Of a stretch of DNA of 64,000 bases, positions 59,479 through 64,000 are shown in pieces (the stretch's first letter is position 1; every line of letters begins with the position of its first letter). The notes beneath the pieces are model-generated. The model ran no database searches. It was not told where the DNA came from and saw only the letters and a program-made list of their open reading frames with translations. A program made the position numbers and the translations under genes. This DNA is from Nocardia farcinica (lineage in GTDB: Bacteria; Actinomycetota; Actinomycetes; Mycobacteriales; Mycobacteriaceae): contig NZ_LN868938.1 in NCBI RefSeq assembly GCF_001182745.1, positions 1,302,001-1,366,000 of the forward strand, written 5' to 3'.

Positions 59479-59912
59479 CTACTCGCGGATCTGTCGAACG
59501 TCGCCCGATTCACCACGGCGAAGATCCGCCAGACGCAGCACCGTGTTGCGCACGGCCGCGAAGTTGAGCAGATCGCCCGGCGCCGATGATTGCCCGAGCG
59601 CCATGTCGCCTCGGGCCGCCTCGACGAGTAGGCCGGCTCGACCATCGAGTGCCGCGACGAGTTGCGCGATCTCTCGTGGCGCGATCTCGGCGCACAGCAC
59701 GGTGCGAAATCGCTGGAGTGCGGATTTCGAGGATTCGATCCCGTGCTCACCGGCCACCGGCGGACCTCGGCGAGGTCGAACACCGGTCACGCTTCGCTAC
59801 CACCGACCGGAGACGGGAAACCGGGATGCCGCGGACGCCGCTTGCTCACGGCTACTCGGGCGACGCGGCCAGAGATCTCTGCGGCGGCGATCACTGCGAA
59901 GGCCTCGGGCAT
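59479..59912 (-). pseudogene. Broken small helix-turn-helix (AlpA/MerR-like) gene
   Basis: From ATG 59912, preceded by AAAGGAGG, the frame reads MPEAFAVIAAAEISGRVARV and continues to HPGFPSPVGGSEA before TGA at 59787. Past this stop the same frame continues PVFDLAEVRRW, the usual end of small HTH proteins (A-E-I ... FPxPV ... GxVFDLAEVRRW). After RRW one base is missing: the next frame carries GEHGIESSKSALQRF to 59479. So an in-frame stop and a one-base deletion break a single gene; alternatively 59479-59790 is a separate 103-residue product starting at GTG 59790 in the overlapping GTGA. I consider the broken-gene reading more likely. Confidence 0.55.
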
Positions 59913-60097
59913 ACGCCTCCTTTCGTTCAATTCGAACGCAGAGTTCGAGATAGGCCGAGTCAACCAACGTGGCGCTGTTTGACAATGTTGTCACTTGCAC
60001 GACGCCGATTCTTCGTCTAACGTCTTCGATGTCCGGCCACGACCCCCGCTGCCCGGCTCTCCACCGCCAATTACTCTGCGCTGCAAGGAGTACCGCC

Positions 60098-60424
60098 ATG
60101 TCCAAACCGCGTGCGCGGTTCATCGACCACAGCCGCGACAAGGGCTACCGGCGCCGCCTCGCCGCCCGCGGACACCGCCCCCTGCGGTTGCGCAGCGGCG
60201 ACGACCTGCGCTGCCTTCCTCCGCTCCCCCGCCGCGGCCGGTGCGTGGCGACCGGGAAGATCCGCTACTTCGATGCAGAGACCGCCGAGCTGGTACTGGC
60301 CGGCATCGGCCCCCACAACCCCAGAAGACGGGAGCAGCGAGCCTACCGATGCCCGGAATGTTCCGGCTGGCACCTCACCAGCCAGGCCGGAAACACCGCC
60401 ACCGGCCCCACGCCGGCGGTCTGA
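60098..60424 (+). CDS. Small basic protein with C-terminal CPEC/WHLTS motif
   Basis: A 108-residue, very arginine-rich protein: ARFIDHSRDKGYRRRLAARG at the N-terminus, RCVATGKIRYFDAETAELVL in the middle and YRCPECSGWHLTSQ at the end. The CPEC...WHLTS signature occurs in small actinobacterial proteins that may bind nucleic acid; a two-cysteine knuckle plus one histidine could hold zinc with another ligand. ATG 60098 follows AAGGAG by seven bases. I do not recognise a named family. It stands alone between two pseudogene/secreted gene neighbours. Confidence 0.65.
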   Translation: MSKPRARFIDHSRDKGYRRRLAARGHRPLRLRSGDDLRCLPPLPRRGRCVATGKIRYFDAETAELVLAGIGPHNPRRREQRAYRCPECSGWHLTSQAGNTATGPTPAV

Positions 60425-60498
60425 CACCAGGAGTACAAGCGGACCCGGCACCGACCGGGCCCGATGTCGCACGCCCACATCACGGAGAACGAAACACC

Positions 60499-61155
60499 AT
60501 GAAGATCAAGAAGTTCACTGTCGCCGCAGCACTCGCCATTGCCGCGCTGGGCGTTGCCGAGAACACCGCCGTCGCGGCCCCGCAGCCCAGCACCGCGGAG
60601 ATCTCGAACGTCGTTCCGCGCAGCGCCCAGGGCATCGAGCAGGGCGTCGGGTATCTCATCAGTCGCGACGGGCACACGTTCACCGCCGAGCTCACGGGAG
60701 CGACGTTCGAGATCACCGAGGAATCGATCGACATCCGCACCGGGACCGGCATTCGCATCGCGAGCGTGCCGCGTGCGGTCCAGGTCGGCGAGCACGTGCT
60801 CACTCTCGCGCCGCGCGTCGCGGCCGGCGGTGCGAGTCTGGTCGCCGATGTCGCTGCCCAGGACATCGGGCAGTGGCGCAAGACCTCGCCGCGGCAGCGC
60901 AGTATCGAAGCCGGTGTGGCGATCGGCGGCGGGGTGGGAGCGTTCGCGGGCCTGGTCGTCGGCATGGTCGTCGGGATCGCCGCCGGAGGTCTCCTGATTC
61001 CGATCAGCGTGCCGATCGGGTTGCTCGCCGGCCTGTTCGGCGGCATGGCGCTCGGCGGCGCGGCAGGTGCGGCAATCCCCAACTCCGACGTCCCGGATCA
61101 GTGGGACTACCAGGAGGAATGCGAGTACATCGGCGACTACCGCTACTGCTGGTAG
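60499..61155 (+). CDS. Secreted protein with glycine-zipper segment
   Basis: A 218-residue protein with a clear signal peptide (KKFTVAAALAIAALGVAENT then AVAA) and predicted cleavage after about residue 27. The mature part has a beta-rich half (TFTAELTGATFEITEESIDI) and a hydrophobic glycine-rich half at ~135-195 (AIGGGVGAFAGLVVGMVVGI; LLAGLFGGMALGGAAGAAIP), which looks like a glycine zipper capable of membrane insertion or oligomerisation. It ends in YIGDYRYCW. Similar secreted proteins are found in Nocardia; function unknown. No operon partner is evident beyond the small genes around it. Confidence 0.65.
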   Translation: MKIKKFTVAAALAIAALGVAENTAVAAPQPSTAEISNVVPRSAQGIEQGVGYLISRDGHTFTAELTGATFEITEESIDIRTGTGIRIASVPRAVQVGEHVLTLAPRVAAGGASLVADVAAQDIGQWRKTSPRQRSIEAGVAIGGGVGAFAGLVVGMVVGIAAGGLLIPISVPIGLLAGLFGGMALGGAAGAAIPNSDVPDQWDYQEECEYIGDYRYCW

Positions 61156-61334
61156 TCCGCTCCACCCGGAAGCGGCTGGTTTGCCTCGCCAGTCGCTCGC
61201 GGGAACCAGGCCGCTGGATCGCCGCGTTCGGCGGCGACCCGCCTACCGCGACTGACTGAGCAGTTCCCACGGGGAAGCACTCCGCGAGCAGATGCCACCA
61301 ACCTGAACGACTTCTGAACCAGGAGCAAGATCAG

Positions 61335-61922
61335 ATGACCAATCCACACCACCCCCTCCCCTACCCGCAGCCTCCGCGCAAGAGCCGGACCGGGTTGTGG
61401 ATCGTTCTCGGCGTGCTCGCCTTCTTCATCCTGCTTTGCGGCGGATGCGCCGGCATCATCGCAACCAGCGCGAACGAATCCGGCGCTCCGGGCGGCAGCA
61501 TCAGCGCGGGCTCCGGCGCCGACGGCGACGGCATCGCGCCGGCCGGGTCCGAAGTGCGCGACGGCAAGTTCGCGTTCGTCGTCACCCGGGTGGACCCACC
61601 GGTGCAATCGGTCGGCCGCGACCTCCTCGGCAAAACCGCACAGGGCGAATACGTTCTCGTCCACATCGACGTCACCAACATCAGCGATCGGTCACAGTCC
61701 TACTTCGGCAGCAACCAGAAGCTGATCGACGCGCAGGGCCGTGAGTTCACCAACGACACCGAGGCCGAGATCTATCTCAACGACGACGTCTACACCGAGA
61801 TCAATCCGGGCAACAGGTTTTCGGTGATCCTCGCCTTCGACGTGCCTGTGGGCACGGAGGCCGCGGCGCTGGAGTTCCATGACTCGATGTTCTCCGGCGG
61901 CGTCCGTGTCGCGGTGCGATGA
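61335..61922 (+). CDS. DUF4352-type membrane-anchored protein
   Basis: A 195-residue protein with a short cytoplasmic tail, one membrane helix (GLWIVLGVLAFFILLCGGCA, about residues 20-39) and an extracellular DUF4352 (Telokin-like) domain: GKFAFVVTRVDPPVQSVGR, EYVLVHIDVTNISDRSQSYF, PGNRFSVILAFDVPVGTEAA, FHDSMFSGGVRV. The cysteines in LLCGGCAG might form a lipobox, but the N-terminal tail PHHPLPYPQPPRKSRTG suggests an ordinary signal anchor. DUF4352 proteins are extracellular binding or immunoprotective factors of unclear role. The gap before it (61156-61334) shows no other gene. Confidence 0.8.
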   Translation: MTNPHHPLPYPQPPRKSRTGLWIVLGVLAFFILLCGGCAGIIATSANESGAPGGSISAGSGADGDGIAPAGSEVRDGKFAFVVTRVDPPVQSVGRDLLGKTAQGEYVLVHIDVTNISDRSQSYFGSNQKLIDAQGREFTNDTEAEIYLNDDVYTEINPGNRFSVILAFDVPVGTEAAALEFHDSMFSGGVRVAVR

Positions 61923-62048
61923 AAACAGTTGATGAGCACGAAGTGACCGGGGAAGGTCGGCGACCTGCTGGGCATGACGGACGGCGATGAATTCCGGCGC
62001 GGGTTCCCGTCTCTATCCACACCCGATCCCCGAACCCGAGGAGTCATC

Positions 62049-62627
62049 ATGACCGTCACCTACACCTTCGACGTCTTCTCCAGTCTCGACGGCTTCGGCG
62101 GGGTGAGCGGTGGGGATTGGGGTGGCTACTGGGGGAAGCAAGGTCACGAGTTGCTCGATCACCGCCTGGGTCTGTACGCGGCGCCGCAGCGGATGGTGTT
62201 CGGGGCCAACACGTATCGGGTGTTCACGCAGTTGCTCGCGGCGGGCACCGAGGAGACGGTGCGTGATCCGTGGGTCGAGCGGATGCGCAATCTTCCGGCG
62301 ACAGTCGTCTCGACCACGCTGGACGGTCCACTCGACTGGCCGGACGCCACCGTCGCCGCCGGTGACGCCGTCGACGTGGTGGCCCGGTTGAAGGAGGAAT
62401 CCGAGGTACCGCTGCGGTCGCACGGCAGCCTGTCGATGAACCGGGCGCTGATGGCCGCCGGGTTGGTCGACCGGGTGCAGATCACGATCTTCCCGGTCGT
62501 CACGGGCCGGACCGGCGACGACCCGATCTTCCGGGGTGCCGCCGACTTCGACCTCGAACTGCTCGAGAGCCGGACCCTCGACGGCAACATCCAGGAACTC
62601 GTCTACCGGCCCACCCTGCACCCCTGA
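62049..62627 (+). CDS. Dihydrofolate reductase-like (RibD C-terminal) protein
   Basis: A 192-residue RibD_C/DHFR-like reductase. N-terminal strand and loop YTFDVFSSLDGFGG, the R-M-V-F-G-A-N-T-Y segment for NADPH binding and the final DRVQITIFPVVTGRTGDDPI are typical for the actinobacterial dihydrofolate reductase-related group. ATG 62049 has GAGGAG six bases upstream. These proteins are usually NADPH-dependent reductases of unknown substrate. Adjacent WYL regulator (opposite strand) may or may not control it. Confidence 0.82.
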   Translation: MTVTYTFDVFSSLDGFGGVSGGDWGGYWGKQGHELLDHRLGLYAAPQRMVFGANTYRVFTQLLAAGTEETVRDPWVERMRNLPATVVSTTLDGPLDWPDATVAAGDAVDVVARLKEESEVPLRSHGSLSMNRALMAAGLVDRVQITIFPVVTGRTGDDPIFRGAADFDLELLESRTLDGNIQELVYRPTLHP

Positions 62628-62638
62628 CCCGCTGGGAT

Positions 62639-63613
62639 TCACGCGGTGGATGCCCCGCCTGCCGCCCGCCGGAATCTCGCGGCGAGGCGATCGAACGCCA
62701 CCGCGAGTTCGTCTCCTTCGATCACCTCGATGTCGACGCCGAGCTGTGCCATCGACAGCGCGAGCCCGTCCGGGTCGTCGGAACCCAGCTCGATGTGGCA
62801 TGTGGACTCGTCGATCACCTCGATGTCGACCGGGATGGGGATCTTCGCGGTGACCGTGGCGGCGGGAGCATGCACGCGCACCCGGGCGCGGTACTTCCAG
62901 GTTCCCTTGCTGACACGTCCGACGACGTACTCGACGACATCGTCCGCCGGGTTGGCGCGCGGCTGGAACCGGGCACCGGTCGGGGTGGGCGGAGCCATGC
63001 GGTCGACGCGAAAGACCCGCCAGTCGCACCGGTCGAGATCCCACGCGAGCAGATACCACAGCGGCCCCCAGGTCACCAGCCGTTGCGGTTCGATGTGGCG
63101 GGCAGCTTCGGCGCCCCCGGGCTTCGTGTATCGGAACCGGAGCCGTTCGTGGCGTCGGGTCGCGGCGGCGACCGCGCCGAGAACCGAGGGATCGAGCGGC
63201 GGCACAGCTCCGGGAACGACGCTCGTCGACTCGCGTACCGCCTGGACGCGTCGCCGCAGGCGCGCGGGCAGCACCTGCTCCAGCTTCGCGAGCGCGGTGA
63301 GCGATGTCTCCTCGAGTCCGAGCCGTTGGGTCGCGACCGCGCCCAGTCCGACCGCGACGGCGACGGCCTCGTCGTCGTCGAGCAGCAGCGGGGGCATCGC
63401 CGTTCCGGCAGCCAGCCGGTACCCGCCCGCCACGCCGGGGCGCGCGTCCACGGGATAGCCGAGCGACCGCAGCTTGCCGATGTCGGCGCGCACAGTTCTC
63501 GTGCTCACCGCGAGCCGGTCGGCGAGTTCGGAACTGGTCCAGTCCCGCCCGAGCTGGAGCAACGACAGCAGTTCGAGCAGGCGGGCCGAGGTCTCCAACA
63601 TCTTTTCGATCAT
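62639..63613 (-). CDS. WYL-domain transcriptional regulator (YafY-like)
   Basis: A 324-residue regulator of the HTH_11-WYL type. N-terminal winged helix ARLLELLSLLQLGRDWTSSE, then LAVSTRTVRADIGKLRSLGY, a middle linker, and the WYL domain near 140-230 with WGPLWYLLAWDLDRCDWRVF (W-x-x-x-P-x-x-Y, ligand-binding) and a C-terminal WCX region. WYL domains sense nucleic acids or small ligands. It is divergent from the epoxide hydrolase-type gene at 63665, 51 bp apart, so it probably regulates that gene. ATG 63613; a second ATG five codons later is possible. Confidence 0.85.
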   Translation of the reverse strand: MIEKMLETSARLLELLSLLQLGRDWTSSELADRLAVSTRTVRADIGKLRSLGYPVDARPGVAGGYRLAAGTAMPPLLLDDDEAVAVAVGLGAVATQRLGLEETSLTALAKLEQVLPARLRRRVQAVRESTSVVPGAVPPLDPSVLGAVAAATRRHERLRFRYTKPGGAEAARHIEPQRLVTWGPLWYLLAWDLDRCDWRVFRVDRMAPPTPTGARFQPRANPADDVVEYVVGRVSKGTWKYRARVRVHAPAATVTAKIPIPVDIEVIDESTCHIELGSDDPDGLALSMAQLGVDIEVIEGDELAVAFDRLAARFRRAAGGASTA

Positions 63614-63664
63614 TCCAGCAAACGCGGAAGCTGATCTGCCGCATTACCTGCGAGCGTGAGCGTC

Positions 63665-64000
63665 ATGGACAACGCACTCACCCCCTTCCGCATCGACATC
63701 CCGCAGGCCGACCTCGACGACCTGCGCAACCGGCTCGCGCACACCCGCTGGCCGAGCCCCGTGCCGGGCCGAGACGATCGCACCGACTTCAGCCGCGGCA
63801 TCCCGCCGGCATATCTGAAGGAGCTCGCCGAGTACTGGCGCGACGAGTTCGACTGGCGAGCGCAGGAGGCGAAGCTCAACGAGTACGAACAGGTCACGAC
63901 CGTCGTGGACGGCCAGACGTTTCACCTCGTCCACGCGCGTTCGGCGAACCCCGCGGCCACTCCGCTGCTGCTGAACCACGGCTGGCCCGGCTCGTTCGTC
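63665..64000 (+). CDS. Epoxide hydrolase-type alpha/beta hydrolase, N-terminal part (partial)
   Basis: The first 112 residues of an epoxide hydrolase with an EHN-type N-terminal domain, cut by the right edge. It begins [20 protein letters not shown] then TRWPSPVP, the conserved first motif of the N-terminal meander, and reaches the alpha/beta core at HLVHARS and NHGWPGSF, where HGxPGS is the oxyanion-hole motif. ATG at 63665; a GTG nine bases before would add three residues. Such enzymes hydrolyse epoxides, often of xenobiotics or terpenoids. Divergent control by the WYL protein is likely. Confidence 0.85.
   Translation, partial: MDNALTPFRIDIPQADLDDLRNRLAHTRWPSPVPGRDDRTDFSRGIPPAYLKELAEYWRDEFDWRAQEAKLNEYEQVTTVVDGQTFHLVHARSANPAATPLLLNHGWPGSFV

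Overview
The window is high-GC DNA from an actinomycete, most likely Nocardia or a close relative such as Rhodococcus. This genus call is inference. It rests on base composition, frequent GTG starts, four-base start/stop overlaps, a type VII secretion (ESX)-style toxin locus, mycobacterial-type families (Acg-like nitroreductase, fused HAD-GH65 protein) and many TetR/IclR/GntR/AraC/LacI regulators.

0-7 kb: the N-terminus of a non-ribosomal peptide synthetase runs off the left edge. After a gene-poor stretch and a hot-dog thioesterase comes an ESX-type locus: two YbaB-like proteins, an EspC-like protein, a 408-residue toxin-like protein and two paralogous lipoproteins separated by a leftover toxin tail. 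An HxlR regulator and a MaoC-type protein are divergent around a perfect palindrome.

7-28 kb: an aromatic amine and homoprotocatechuate catabolic island. Amine permease, copper amine oxidase, GMC oxidoreductase, aldehyde dehydrogenase and an AraC regulator would turn an amine such as tyramine or dopamine into the arylacetate. A single-component FAD hydroxylase, an MHS transporter, an FAH-RraA fusion, HpaE, HpaD, HpaH, HpaI and a succinate-semialdehyde dehydrogenase would take homoprotocatechuate to pyruvate and succinate. IclR and GntR regulators sit inside the island, with matching operator-like sites. The IclR gene and the hydroxylase converge on a 78-bp tandem repeat carrying perfect hairpins.

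28-36.4 kb: a methyltransferase, an SDR, small membrane and remnant genes, an MFS-ArsR pair, then a dormancy-flavoured block: a DevR/DosR-like box, a universal stress protein remnant, an Acg-like nitroreductase and a HAD-GH65 phosphorylase fusion.

36.5-45.5 kb: tRNA-Leu(GAG), then a type I restriction-modification island (HsdM-HsdS-Mrr in one coupled operon, HsdR apart) with an AAA/DUF4143 ATPase gene preceded by 23-bp iteron-like repeats.

45.6-55 kb: a LacI-controlled regulon. One arm has an alpha/beta hydrolase, glycerate kinase and a NitT/TauT-type ABC importer; the other has a Gfo/Idh/MocA dehydrogenase, a DUF993 TIM-barrel and a sugar-isomerase-like protein. Both arms carry the same 14-bp operator. 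The substrate is unknown.

55-64 kb: pterin dehydratase with an XRE-TPR regulator, a divergent operon of very small proteins, a TetR-controlled DUF2867/DUF6463 pair, a broken helix-turn-helix gene, three small exported or hypothetical proteins, a DHFR-like reductase, a WYL regulator and the start of an epoxide hydrolase.
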